From Apostichopus japonicus (lineage: Eukaryota; Echinodermata; Holothuroidea; Aspidochirotida; Stichopodidae), in the NCBI RefSeq assembly GCF_037975245.1, contig NC_092562.1, positions 25,566,054-25,630,053 on the forward strand: a stretch of 64,000 bases of DNA, written 5' to 3'. A program made the position numbers and the translations under genes. Of the stretch, positions 24,601 through 35,272 are shown piece after piece. Positions within the stretch are counted from its first letter, which is position 1. Each line of letters starts with the position of its first letter. The notes below the pieces were generated by a model. That model worked only from the letters and a program-made list of their open reading frames with translations, was not told where the DNA came from and did not search any database.

Positions 24601-27600
24601 AATGTAAACTATTTCCAAAAATTAATAAAAACATTCAAAGTAAGGAAAAAAGTAGGTTTAACATGTTTCATTTAATTTTCTCAATGGTCTGACCCAGTTT
24701 CTAAAGATCAACCAAAATAATACAACTACTGTAATAATATGAAGCTATATACAACAAATACAGTTTGCAGTGAATCATTTCTTGCAGCCTTCATCAGTTT
24801 ATTATTGTGCAGTTAAAATAGACCGTACTTATCAGTCAAAATACTGTTCCATTGATTCTTTACTTTCCCATTATTGTTGGCATTCATGTTTTCTCTGAAT
24901 TTTATGTGTGAAACAATCTCTTATATGGTTAAATACATCTGATTTTTTTTTAACAAACATGTGCATTAGGACCTTAAGAAGTCAAAACAATGGATCTTTT
25001 GGTGGACCACTACAGTCCATTTCCTGTCTAGAAAGCTGTCAATTGTTACTCATTGTTTGTGGTCATGGCAAAATGCAAATTGTAATCTTGGCACTTTTAT
25101 AAATAGATGAAGCAATGGACTAGAAGAGTTTCCACCAAATGGGGTGCCAGACCCAGAAAAAACAGTATCTAATTTTCTCACAGAAAGAGATACAGTATCT
25201 CTTGTCACCATGAAAGTTCCTAAAAGTTCATGATAAACCTAAATCATTAAGTGTTCTAATGAACATTCAATTCCATTTTAAAGGATAGATAAAAGATAGA
25301 TAAGAAGTTTCTTCCACTTCTGGAAAGATACAATGCTTTTTTTTTATTTTACAGATAATATTGCAATGTAAAAGTTTGTTACCAAATAATGAATAATAAA
25401 AGACAATTCTAATTCCAGATAGTAGTGTTATTACGACAATTAAATAATCTTTTTATTCAGTATAAAGTATGAGATTTGTGAAATGTAGCTTCCCGTTTAT
25501 ATATATATTGTAGTTATTTTATTAAGGAATGTAGATTACACCACTTCAAGTTATATTTAATCTCATAAATGGGGTCTTAATTTCACCTTCTTTATAATAT
25601 GCGTATACCTCTCCTAAGATTTGCTCCTTGTTTCATACTTCTACTTCTTATTAATGATTTTCTTTTGTGTAATGAAAAAATCCGGTTCCGGCCGGATTTT
25701 ATCCGGCCGGATTTCATAACTATCCGGCAAAATCCGGTTCCGGCCGAATCCAAAAATTTGGATCCGGTGCATCCCTACCTGTGGGGGTTAGTGTTGAGTC
25801 ATTAGTATTTAACTCATCCAGTGATGGTTGCTCATTGTTGTATTCTGAATCCAAGACATATCGATAAGATTGCCGTGGAATCTTGAGTTTGTTTGCCGAA
25901 AATATAAAACATAGCCGACAACTTAATTCAGATGGTTAATTAATTATGAAAATTAGTAGTTAGAGATGAAGAACATAATGTGATTGTATATAAAACAAGA
26001 ATATATTTTAATTTTATTATCTTATTTGTGTCATTATAACAAAATAAATTGTTTCATAATTGAGTCTAACCCTGCAAATAGAATGAATTCAACAAAACAA
26101 TATATTTCTATCTTATTAGATGTTTGTGATGTTTGTGATATTTGAAATAATGTTATGGGAACTTAATAAAATAAATATCACATTTTGTTGTTGTTGGCTG
26201 TTTCTTATATCACTGGTTAAAAATTAGAAGTTCATAATGGGCACACCATACAGTATATTTGACATTGCTTTTCCATAAAGACGACATAAAATTGATTAAA
26301 TAACCCTCGAACCGCCTCAAATAAAAAATCCTTTCACAATCTTACCGGTATTAATGTCAATGACTATACAGTCCCTATCAAAGACCTGCATGCAACATCA
26401 ATTGTAAACGCATAAAGCACTATATGTTGTTATAGCTTACGTGATAGCTAGCTGGCATTGGATGTAACTTTGGTACAGATAATGTGAACAAAAAATATGA
26501 TACTAATATCATTTAACTTGACCGCAGAAACTGGCTGAAGGTCCCGAGAAATATGAAAAGATCAGTGTAATGCGCAAGGAGAGGGGGGGGGGGCAGCAAC
26601 GGGAACGCCCAATCACCATCAGATGTTATGTCGTCTGAGGATGGTCTAAGGAGTTAAACCCCTCTCCTTTATAGTGTTATAGTTCGCAAATTTTGAAATT
26701 TTTCAAACGCTTCAATTGTAACATACTTACATACTACATATGTGTATGTAAATTAAGTTAACACATTTGTGTATTATTCTATCTTTCAGTGGGTGGGTGG
26801 TGGGACTGGGGGGGGGGCTTATTTCCCTTGATTTTATTAGGGGAGGGATAGAATTTTATGTGTAACGCTCCTGATGTGGTCACCATGCCCTGACCTCAGT
26901 CAAGGATTATGACATTTTTGTTTGAGAAAGAATAAAACGACGCCTCCGGGCTGAGGTTGACGGCCTTCAATAAAACGTCAATTCCTAAATCGGTAACAGA
27001 ATCCCCCCCCCCCCATCAACTTCCAAATCCTGCGCACGTCACTCTAGTGGAATTTTCCTAAACTGTAACGGTTAGTGTATAGATTTAGTTTACTGCTTCG
27101 TTGTTGAACTTACCTTCTTTTGTAACATGGTCATTTGGTTTCGGTGCTGCCCCTGGGCATGGACCAGGATTGTAACGAGCAGCTGTTGAACAAGAATCAC
27201 ATGAAACATTACAGGAATAGTTACGATAAATTTATCAACAAGTTTTATTTTATTTTACAAGCGGGAAATTGTTCTAATTCTTTTCTAAAGTGTGTATAAT
27301 TCATGTAATCGTTTTAAATTATTGAATCAAAATAAAGAAAACTTCAAATAAAAATGAATTTCTTGTATGCTATGACAACGGAGACCTAAAGCAAATAATG
27401 TTAAATGACGTTTTCAGCATAGGCGTAGGAAGGTACTATTGAGTGGGGGGGGGGGGGGGTTGGGCTGAAAACTGATGGCCGACCTGGGGGAGGGTCTAAG
27501 GGGAAATTGGAAATTTTTTGCATCTCCAGGTGGCCTCAGATGCAATTTGGTGCAATATACTGTAGCACACTTCAGCACCCACTCTATTTTGTAAATAATT

Positions 27601-30600
27601 TTGCATTTTCACCTGGCCTTAGATGCAATTTGGTGCTCCAAATGAGATTTTTTTCTCATTTGGAAATGAAAAAAGGGTTTTCTGACTTGCGAAGCGGGGG
27701 TCGGAATGACACTTCCGCCCCCCATATTTTTCACTGGGGGCTGGCGCCCCCAGCCCCCCGTTTCCTACGCCCTTGGTTTTCAGTCCGAGAAATAACCAGG
27801 TAGTGGACCACCTTATTGCTGCAATAGACAGGTAAGCATTCAGGGGGGTAGGAAGCTTCCAAAAATTCCAGGGGGGGAACAACATCAGAGGGGCACTTTC
27901 TCATTCCATAACCACCATTCGTTATGCTATAAACCGATACACATGCCGGCCAATGGCCATATAACTTAAATATATATGATGTGTTAGTATGCTATCAATA
28001 CTGTTATGGTGCACATGACTCTATCAACCTATCTGTACTTCTCTCCATCCATAATTTAGAACTTTCCAAAAAAATCCTTCTGTGTTCATTCGTTGAATAA
28101 AAGTCTTATAGCAACCTCGGTTAAATCCAAGTCATCGGTCTTAGATTTGTGTACATTCGATAACATCAGACTGTTGTATCTCTTTTGTGACATTGTGCTT
28201 CTTAGATAATTCTTTAGAAGACGCTGTGTGGAGAACGATCTTTCAGCTGAAGCGGTACTTTTATGAGCCAACAAATATAAATGAATGAGTTTTGCAAGTT
28301 CTGAAAGTAAGGGCTGGACATTTGGGTGTTTCTGCTACATAGCAGAAATGATTGTGCTCATTGATGTAATTCTTTTCACATCAGGAAATTGCTGAAGAAT
28401 AGTACCCCTTAACAACCTACTGTAAGCTGTACATCAAGCTGCGGAAAATCAATGTCACTGGTGTCTGTTTTCACAAACTGATCTGATATCTTAAAAGCTA
28501 TGCCATTTGCTGCATTTAGAATTATAATTTCCTCCATATGGGTTAGTATTGTATATGACCCTGCAATAATTCCAGTGAATCTCCTTTGTAGTACAGCAAG
28601 GCATGCACCAATAGCCTCAAAACTCTAGACACAGAAGTAGGATTGGCATCATCAAGTGTAGAATAATATCCTAGTAGAATGAGCTGCAACATTGATTGAT
28701 TTTCATTTATTGTTAACCGTGCTACAAAAAGATATGGGATGCCATTTTAGAATAGCATGTACAGACTAAAACTAAATAATTAATTTAATATATTAAAATT
28801 AACAAAGGCTTAAGATATTCAAAAAGACAGTTCTTCATCAAAGGGGCACATTTTATTTGCCAGTAGGGCACATTTGCTATATTGGAAAAAAGTGGGGGTT
28901 GTGCCCCAGTCCCCCCCCCCCCCGCCCCTGATCCTACCCCTCTAAGCAGATCTATGTGAACACTTACTTCTTCTATATTGAGAAGCTTTAAAACTTTAAT
29001 TATCTCATCATACAGGAATATTTAGAGGGATATCTTCCACTGGCTAAAGTTATCTGCTTCATACAAATTCTTGACATTTTCTGTATCCTTAGGGAAAACC
29101 CACACCCTCATAGGATGTTATAAGGTGACGATATGACTTTTTACAAAATGAAGTGGAACTTTCTGAATGCATCTGGCAACAAAAGAGTCAATGATGTGAT
29201 CATGGCAATCCAACGGAAAATGTTTTTTGCTTTTCTGTATGATTTTTAACTAACGTTTCTACAGAGAAAATTATTTCTACTAAAAAAAAACAGTTGCATT
29301 TTGTTGAAATTCTAAAATGGCAGAGAACCTTGACAGCTAAGCGAACATTCCAACTATATCAAGGATAAATGAACAAGAAGATTATCATAGAAAAATAAAG
29401 GTTTTGAAAAACATTTGCCGTAATGACATCACAGATTACCCACTGCGATCCATCCCAGGGAAGAATGAGGGGTTTGACCAGGCGAAATTAGTTCCATTCA
29501 ATCGACCATATCATGAGTTAGGGACAAGATTTTGAGATGGGATCCTTGACTGACAATGTGCTCTAACTCTGCCCTTGTACAACTTGCTAAGCATTTCGTA
29601 TGACTGTAGTGATTTAAATTACGAATTTCGAATGAAGCGATAATTACCTTTGATGAAGTATTATTTATTATAAATAATTCATCGTTTCGACCCATGTTAA
29701 TTTAAAGGGATATTCCGTTGGCAGACGAAGATAATCTTGTATTAAGAGGGACTATATTGCAAGCTGACAAAAAACGGAAACTTGACGTTTTGGCGAGATG
29801 TATCTCGACAAAGATACATTTTCAGATTTTGAACGATTTGGTATCATCTCCATACATCCCGGAAAAAAACGTCAATTGTCAACTTCTTTTCATATTGGCG
29901 CGTTGTTGCATATATCTCATCAATATGTCCCTTCTACGCTTCCGTACATTTATTACCACGGGTTCTACTCCAATAACAATAAGAAGTATAATATGACGCC
30001 AACCTGAAGTTGGCAAGGTGCCAGGAATAAGCAAAGACAATCATAGCTTATAACTTTGAAATTAAGGTGCAAACACAATATCACTAAACAAATCATATGT
30101 ATGTAAATAGATCACAGAAATAAAATTTAAATGTCAAGAACATAGGGAATGAATAAAAAAAACATGTCCCACCAAATACATGCCATGTTTGTCATTATAT
30201 GAAATTACTTCCTCTCTATATCAGTTGTTCACTTGCTCTTGTAATGTAGTGCTAGGCAGTTCAACAAAATACCTGCTTGCTTTAATAATTGAGTTCTCTC
30301 ATTTTTTGTATATTTACCAACGTAAACCCATGTACGTTGTATGTTCCATACTGTAGTCTGTAGGATATTACACTAGCGACCGGGATTTTCCCAAAAAAAA
30401 TTACTCTTTTTCTTAACTTGTTCGAACATTTGTTATAACACCTTTCAGTGGGAAACTTGAAGATTTGTTTCTTAACCAATGAGCAAGTTATGAAAAGAGA
30501 TTGACATAGTTCTGCTCCTATGAAAGGTGGTCTGGCGGTCAATCTCAATAAAAAAATAACTTATTGAACATCAAATGTTGAATTCCGAAATGTTTAATTG

Positions 30601-33016
30601 CAAATACTGGAGGGAAAAAACAAGTTAAAGGTTCCACCGATCATTTGTTGACTTTGGTTTCTCCTATTTACTGATCTTTTTGCAATATGAAAGTAAATTA
30701 AAACAAGCGAAAGCTTTTCTGCTAGACGACATTGGCAACCACGATTGGCACACGCATATAGGCCTACCAGTGTTGAGTGTGGATAGCTAGGCCTAACATT
30801 AGGCTATGCAGCCCTTATATGCGTGAATCAGTTAGGTGACCTTGTAGTATTGAACTGACCTTGCTTGCCAACGTTAGTAGTTGTGAGAAGTACACACTCA
30901 AATGACGAGATGCAGTTGAAAATAAATTGTTATATCCAACGTGTTTGTCCTCTTTGTGTTGTTCTTATTGTTTTACTTCAATTTAACAGTAAAGGATATG
31001 GAGAAAATCCTTTCAAACACATTGAGCACAGTTCGTGTTCAAAAAAATCGTTAAAACTTGAAAGGTACATGGCGCAATCCACAATACCATACGACATGTA
31101 CAGCCGCGCACGCAACTGGCTGGCTCAGAACACATGACTAGCAGTGAGAAAACATTTGAGCAGGGCTCTGTTAGTTGAACAACAAAGATGCAAAAAGTAA
31201 CATTAGACCAATCACAGTCTATTATTCACAAGATACACCTGGCGTCAGGCAGGCTTGAGTCAAGGAATACTAATTAGGAGTTAAAATGTTGCATATATGG
31301 CTGGAAATAACAGATGTTGCTGTTGGACAATTTTTCTTTGTACGCTAATAGATTTTATTTTCTTTGCAAGTTTCCTTTCACTATTTCTTATCAATTATCG
31401 CTAGACAAGGCGACTCTCAGTTGGTTGTTCGTTTACGTTGAGGAACACGTGTTTCCTATTTAACGTAAACAATTTATAATCTTTGCCCACCTATTACCCC
31501 GCTTTTGCCAGCAATATTTTTCAACTTGTACTTGAAAGTGTAGACGGCAAATTCTCTTCACTCCTTGAAGAGGAATTTATTTTACCGCCAAGACACCACC
31601 CGCGAACATGGCTAGAGCCTCGTGCAATTGGTACCTTCGAACACTTTGTCAGCCACTACTGAATTTATTGGACCAATCATATTGTAAAGATTTTTTTTTT
31701 ACGATCTCCAATTAGTCATAATGGGGTTTACGCTAGGCCATAATCTCCGAAAATATAACATCTTAATAGCGTGAATATGGGGGTATAGAGCAATTGATTT
31801 TCTCGGGAGGGGGCATTACATTAACATCTACGTTTAGGAAGTTTCTCCATCTGGGGAAAATTTGTTATCTATTAATTCCAACGAATTCTATTTTATCATC
31901 ATTAGCAGGTTGAACAGTAAGCAACCGACCGAGCAAACCCTTCCTTAGTTAACAGAAATTCTTAGACGATTGTAAGTAAATAGTTACTGTCATTATCAGA
32001 GTAGTTTTCTTGCTGACTAGACCATCGGGTGATCGGGTTGACCCGTGAGTTTTTTTCACGAACTTGAAATTCGTAAAGTCTAGTAAACACAAGTCAAACG
32101 ATAATTGTACGTGATGTTAAAACTTTAAGAAAGAATTTCACTAACACATTTCTTTTCGATATTTTTACTTTTAAGTTAAGTTAAGTTAACGTGGGTAATA
32201 AAAAGAGAGTCATGAAGACAGTAACGTTCCTTGAATTTATTCTCCTTATTTTTTACCCGTTACTGCGAACGAACTAGACTTTTACAGCAGTGTTGGTATA
32301 GCTTCAAAAATACGCATCTTAGCGATCGCGACACCTCCGTCAGAGATTTGAATGTTTTCAATGAAATTCGGGAAGGGGAAAAAAAAGGTTTTGAGCCAGA
32401 TTCGTTTTTTTTTTGCAAGAAAAAAAACGGTTTGGGGTTTTCACGAAACCGTGCAAGCTTAGTTGGGGGACTCTTAGATGAGCAATATCGAGTGAAACGG
32501 GTAAATGTTTTTACCCAAGCCTAGGCCTATATAGCTACCTTAAGTCGGATTGAACAACATAAATGTGTTTTTTTTTGGAGGGGGCGGGGAGGGGGAGGGG
32601 AACTGGCAACGCTGGCTTATAGTCATGCAGTCCAATTGTGCTGGAAGTATAGCATGTAACATTTCACCTTAGCTCTTATACGAAGATAACTGGTATGACC
32701 TTGGGATCGTTGAAGGGAACTCCGTCATTAGGGAGATCTGGAGGTCCATCCCCACAAAAAGAAAAGATAAATGTGACGTTATGCATTTCTGAGGTAATCA
32801 CTTGTAGGCTATAAATTATGTATACCATTATGTCGACATGGTTGTTCCCAGAACACTATTACTGTTGTTGGGCACTTAATGTATATCATTGTTAAAAAGG
32901 TACATTTTGGTAAAATTAAGCCTACCTTGAGACCTTCCTCCAAGAAGCAGAATGACAGCAATCAGAAGATGAATAAATAAAGGTGATCGACACTGCTTTA
33001 ATCCTCCTTTCTCCAT
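9396..33016 (-). CDS. Secreted fibrinogen-related protein (FREP/ficolin-like), 8 exons, 341 aa
   Basis: Joined exons on the minus strand: 33016-32926, 27182-27114, 25844-25779, 23810-23724, 16836-16775, 16019-15891, 13068-12804, 9652-9396. The lengths sum to 1026 nt, 342 codons with TAG, and all junction phases agree. Residues 1-30 form a hydrophobic signal peptide (core 13-27). Residues 31-125 are a Pro/Thr/Ser-rich linker with one Cys (C38) that could bridge subunits. Residues 126-341 form a full fibrinogen C-terminal domain (FReD) with the usual four cysteines (C129, C159, C287, C300), the DGGGWTVFQRR core, and a DRDND calcium-type segment at 276-280 just before TNCA. Family knowledge: such proteins are secreted lectins that bind acetylated sugars or act in defence or development. 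There is no collagen stretch, so it is not a canonical ficolin. Exon 3 is the least certain; without it the frame still joins (1-1 phase). Ligand and tissue cannot be read from sequence. Confidence 0.82.
9653..10992. other. FREP intron 7, non-repeat part
   Basis: No coding signal. Several GACCTTTGACC-like stretches occur at 10700-10990, leading into the 54-bp array; the rest of the intron (12113-12803) has GGGCCCAAAT-type short repeats near 12350-12490 and a CACACA-rich patch near 12660. Confidence 0.5.
10993..12112. repeat. 54-bp minisatellite, about 21 units, in FREP intron 7
   Basis: The unit contains TTAATCTCTGTGACAGTCTA followed by CATCACATATCACTACACAG and CAGGACATTTATGC. The period is 54 bases (for example 11221 to 11275), with units diverging by substitutions and small indels. 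Because 54 is a multiple of three, several frames remain open for over 100 codons with an 18-residue repeat; I regard these as by-products. Confidence 0.9.
12804..13068 (-). CDS. FREP exon 7: central fibrinogen domain segment
   Basis: 265 nt, phase 0 at the start (V of GWTVFQRR) and phase 1 at the end. It contains the hallmarks VFQRRVDGSVDFYRNW, EFWLGNDKLYDLT and NYTLSGLGTFNGTAG. The acceptor ATATACAG and donor GCAG|GTTTGT are plausible. No frame damage, so this looks like a functional domain. Confidence 0.88.
13069..14126. other. FREP intron 6, non-repeat part
   Basis: No conserved coding segment. A 90-codon plus-strand ORF (13812-14084) lacks any family signature and lies antisense to the intron. 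Confidence 0.5.
14127..15890 (-). repeat. 77-bp minisatellite (about 23 units) carrying the exon 6 end and splice donor
   Basis: Units recur every 77 bases (for example at 14180, 14257 and 14334) with a few length variants near 74 and 80. Read on the minus strand each unit contains ATGACTGACGGAGGA, then GCA or GGA, then TGGACG and usually GTAAGTC. These 23 coding bases and donor are identical to the true end of exon 6 at 15891, followed by about 45 bases of intron. Roughly four units have GTCAGTC in place of GTAAGTC, one has GTATGTC, and several lack three coding bases. The array lies directly 3' of exon 6 inside intron 6. Confidence 0.93.
15891..16019 (-). CDS. FREP exon 6: first segment of the fibrinogen domain
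   Basis: 129 nt, exactly 43 codons, phase 0-0. It begins IKDCLDVFNAGYTTDGIY and ends NMTDGGGWT, the standard start of a fibrinogen C-terminal domain with its first disulphide pair. The donor is ACG|GTAAGTC. The last 23 coding bases and this donor are repeated about 23 times in the following intron. Asn in NMT is a possible N-glycosylation site. Confidence 0.88.
16775..16836 (-). CDS. FREP exon 5: Thr-rich linker joining the fibrinogen domain
   Basis: 62 nt, phase 1 at the start and 0 at the end. It encodes SESVQTTPMETTTGDDPSIV and splices directly onto IKDCLDVF of the fibrinogen domain. The acceptor has a long T-rich tract before GATAG; the donor is GTG|GTGAGA. Confidence 0.7.
17941..19594 (+). 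mobile_element. Solo LTR (Ty3/Gypsy-type) nested in the Kolobok-like element
   Basis: It begins TGTCAC and ends GTGACA, with a 5-bp target duplication GAGGC on each side (17936-17940 and 19595-19599). A TATA box (CTATATAAGG) lies near 18150 and an AATAAA signal near 19468, consistent with plus orientation. No gag or pol lies beside it, so it is a solo LTR left by LTR-LTR recombination. At 1654 bp it is long for an LTR and it contains a 20-bp tandem repeat. The strand and superfamily are inferred from the signals and 5-bp duplication. Confidence 0.72.
19220..19339. repeat. 20-bp tandem repeat inside the solo LTR
   Basis: Five to six near-perfect units of GAAGAAGTCTAAGCGATAGG, with degenerate copies at both ends. 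It lies between the TATA box and poly(A) signal of the LTR, i.e. in its transcribed part. Confidence 0.9.
20328..20669 (-). pseudogene. THAP-domain fragment of a transposase-like ORF
   Basis: The 113-codon ORF starts MPEFCVVGACSYTSANKSIS and continues FFSFP then RRRLWINF. This matches the first half of a THAP zinc finger: C-x4-C, a hydrophobic-F-FP segment and the invariant Trp. The expected second Cys and His (usually CSxHF) are not present in a normal arrangement (SHAHESTCM occurs instead), so the domain is truncated or decayed. It sits inside the TTAA-flanked element and probably is its transposase N-terminus. Confidence 0.5.
21319..23206. mobile_element. Fold-back-like element with CCAGGAAAAGCC clusters at both ends
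   Basis: The two ends share a perfect 10-bp inverted terminus (CCCAGACGAA). Both flanks, 21319-21740 and 22830-23206, are filled with repeated motifs around CCAGGAAAAGCCAGG, mostly in opposite orientation at the two sides. The left side includes about three units of roughly 110 bases. The middle (about 22180-22350) has several degenerate repeats of ATAAAGGATATTATTTTAC. No target duplication and no transposase were found, so the class is uncertain. Confidence 0.5.
23724..23810 (-). CDS. FREP exon 4: Thr/Ser-rich linker cassette
   Basis: 87 nt, phase 1-1, acceptor TACTGATAG and donor GAAG|GTACAG. It encodes a mucin-like stretch with motifs VETTPKQTTSSETTGST, likely an extended, possibly O-glycosylated spacer (inference from composition). 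It resembles exon 5 (both contain a VxTTP core), suggesting exon duplication. Confidence 0.7.
24478..25777. mobile_element. Non-autonomous hAT transposon in FREP intron 3
   Basis: Terminal inverted repeats share 16 bases (TAGGGATGCACCGGAT), flanked by an 8-bp target duplication CCTGTGGG (24470-24477 and 25778-25785), diagnostic of hAT. Subterminal TCCGGCCGGAT repeats occur at both ends. The 1300-bp interior is AT-rich and shows no transposase. The element abuts exon 3 of the FREP gene. Confidence 0.9.
25779..25844 (-). CDS. FREP exon 3 (candidate): linker cassette with transposon-supplied donor
   Basis: 66 nt, open, phase 1-1, encoding a polar stretch (YNNEQPSLDELNTNDSTLT) similar in character to the neighbouring linker exons. 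The acceptor GGATTCAG is preceded by a weak pyrimidine tract. The donor ACAG|GTAGGG is made of the last G of the 8-bp hAT target duplication and the TAGGG start of the transposon. Because neighbours are also phase 1-1, the exon can be skipped without a frame change, so it may be alternative or not real. Confidence 0.45.
27114..27182 (-). CDS. FREP exon 2: Pro-rich linker cassette with one Cys
   Basis: 69 nt, phase 1 at both ends, between a good acceptor (TTGTTCAACAG) and a consensus donor (AAG|GTAAGT). It encodes ARYNPGPCPGAAPKPNDH and a few more residues. The single Cys lies outside the fibrinogen domain and could support interchain disulphides (inference). Confidence 0.72.
27418..27775. mobile_element. 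hAT-type MITE, copy 1
   Basis: 358 bp, ends CATAGGCGTAGGAA and (inverted) CAAGGGCGTAGGAA, target duplication GTTTTCAG at 27410-27417 and 27776-27783. The interior is closely related, in opposite orientation, to the element at 58161-58523 (shared GATGCAATTTGGTGC, repeated twice, and a CATTTGGAAATGAAAAA stretch). It lies in FREP intron 1. Confidence 0.85.
27840..28945 (-). pseudogene. Degenerate hAT transposase (C-terminal dimerisation region)
   Basis: At 28274-28086 on the minus strand the sequence encodes STASAERSFSTQRLLKNYLR followed by STMSQKRYNSLML, the conserved hAT C-terminal dimerisation motif. Weak transposase-like coding (for example around 28350-28640) continues upstream with stops and frame breaks. 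G/C-rich ends near 27844 (AGGGGGGTAGGA) and 28936 (inverted, AGAGGGGTAGGA) may be the termini, but no target duplication is clear. The relation is to ZMYM/TTF-type hAT proteins by motif, not by search. Confidence 0.7.
28946..32925. other. FREP intron 1, right part
   Basis: Nothing recognised beyond A/T-rich unique DNA. Short ORFs at 29718-29996, 30282-30548, 30865-31137 and 32231-32524 show no motif. A coding-like stretch near 32693-32743 is discussed under rejected items. Confidence 0.45.
32926..33016 (-). CDS. FREP exon 1: start codon and signal peptide
   Basis: ATG at 33016-33014, followed by 30 codons and one extra base. The peptide starts MEKGGLKQCR and continues with a Leu/Ile/Val core (FIHLLIAVILLLGG), a typical secretory signal. 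The donor is CAAG|GTAGGC (phase 1). With exon 2 the junction codon is GCT (Ala), giving RSQA as a plausible signal-peptidase site. No convincing TATA box was found in the 200 bases upstream. Confidence 0.78.
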
Positions 33017-34604
33017 TTTGAACAAATCCAGAGGCAGAAAGGGAAAAACAATCTAAGTTTATCAAATGTGTCTTTTCCTGTGGTAAGTAGGTACGTATCA
33101 TGTATGTCTTGCCGTTCTGTGATACTAATGAAGAATTACTGACCGTTTGCCAGTATTTATTACCATCTTCATAAAGCGTCCAATAAAGTCACCCATATAG
33201 TGACTTTTAATTGGTCATGATGGTGGATGACGTATGTAATGTTTCATGCATATTCAAGTTCAACATTGTAAATATGGAGCTGGTTGTACACAATTCCGTA
33301 TTCACATCACATCAATTAGTTGATCACGATGTAAGTCTGGAAGCTGATGAGCGGTCGATTGTTTTACAGACGATACCCCAGACAATTTGAATATGCAATG
33401 AAAATTGCTTAGTCTCAATTGGCTGTTTATGCCTTCAATGCGCAGATAGATTGAACACAGCTAGTTAGATTTGAAGCATTAATTCTCTTCTTTGTAAAAC
33501 AAGTCTTGTGAAAATGATTGGTTGTTGCTGCCCTTCGAGGTTTCTACTCCCCCCCCCCACACCCCCACCCCTTCCTACCATCCCTCGATTGAACTTTCTT
33601 CCTACGCCTCGGATACCACGATTCTCTTGAAAAGTGACCAAATACTATAAATGACGTTTTTAGCAAAACACATGTGTATCCGCATATATAGTTCGTAAAG
33701 GGAGACTTCTGGTAACCAATGAGCATGGCAGTAATGCCATTTATATATCACAACAATATTAGTGAATCATTAAAACTTGAATTTGCACGTGATATCTGTC
33801 AGACCCCGATCAGCCCTTTATTGTTCTACAGCTAACAGTAGGGGCGCAACAACTGTTTTTTACCGGGGAGAGGGGAAGGGTAAGATGAAAAACTTCACAT
33901 TAAGAGGATTCCAAAATTCTTCCGACTGATTTAGGTAGGGGCATAGAAAGGGTACAGTACTGTACTCTTGTTTAGCCAGTAGGTATGATTACCTCAAAAA
34001 AACCTGAGCACGACTCAATTACCCTTGAAGGGAACATTTTCGTTTTCCAATGCCGAGTGAGGAACAAGTGACATCTTGACGAAAATTACCATTTCCTCGA
34101 GTTGCTTCTTGCACTTTACCTGTTTACTTGTACAAAGTCATTGCTATATATAGTTTATGCAAAACATCATTAACATGATATCTTGGAATCACATTTAACA
34201 TTTATGAGTTGTTGCGTTATATAAACTAAACTTGACAAAACAAGATTTTTGATGACAATTCTACTAACATGACATTTTGACGAAAATTATCAAATGGTCG
34301 AGATATCGCGTAACCCATACCATGGGAGCTGTTATCTGATTATACCTATACACGGAAAGTCTACACAAGTGTCCTTTCAGAACCAAGTTTCAGAACTTTT
34401 CATGATCACTTGAAAGCATATACGTATGTAAACAGTTAGAAAGCGGTGGCAATGACAATTATGTATTCATATACCTATTGTGATTGAGTGTTGTGTAAAA
34501 AGTCGCAAGTCTTATATAGAAAACTCAAAACTGTAATATAAAACGGAAGTTCTTAATTAATTTCTAGTAAAAGGGGCCATTAATGATCGTCACAAACTTT
34601 TATA
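33017..34604. other. 5' flank of the FREP gene
   Basis: The FREP promoter should lie here on the minus strand, but I see no clear TATA or initiator. A C-rich tract with CCTACGCCTC at 33548-33612 looks like the end of a MITE related to those at 27.4 and 58.2 kb. Confidence 0.4.
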
Positions 34605-35034
34605 AAATATTCCATATTGATGAAAAAAACCAAAAAACAGATCATAATCAGAGTTTTTTATTGACTTTTTTGAGGATGTTATGGCAACGGATTATATTTT
34701 CCCTGATACCAGTCGGCGATAGATAACCAAACTTATTAAAAGGCTATTCCATGGAGAAAGTATATTTTTGGACTGATGAAAGAGGAATACAATCTAAGCT
34801 TCCAATTGAAGTTTGAACTCATTTCCTAGGCAACGTTTTCAGTTAACACCAGATTGATCAAATATTCCATGAAAAAAACAAAACAAAAAAAGACCATAAT
34901 CAGAGTTTGTTTATTGACTTTTTTGAGGTTGTTATGGCAACGGATTTTATTTTCCCTGATACCAGTCGGCGATAGATAACCAAACTTATAAAAAGGCTAT
35001 TCCATGGAGAAAGTATATTTTTGGACTGATGAAA
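34605..35034. repeat. Tandem duplication, two copies about 255 bases apart
   Basis: Copy 1 (34605-34782) and copy 2 (34860-35034) share near-identical sequence, including GATACCAGTCGGCGATAGAT and GGCTATTCCATGGAGAAAGT. Differences are small indels and substitutions. Confidence 0.88.
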
Positions 35035-35126
35035 CCTTTTGCCCCTTTCTGTAATTTATGTTGAGACTAGTTGAGACTAGTGGAACAGAGTTGTCTGATG
35101 ATCGCTCAACGCGTGAAACTCTGAGT

Positions 35127-35272
<146 letters not shown>

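Noticed and set aside
32693-32743. Coding-like stretch on the minus strand (GDGPPDLPNDGVPFNDPK) between FREP exons 1 and 2
   Set aside because: Every available donor leaves phase 0, which cannot join exon 2 (needs phase 1), and the only acceptor lies inside the stretch. Without it the exons join perfectly.
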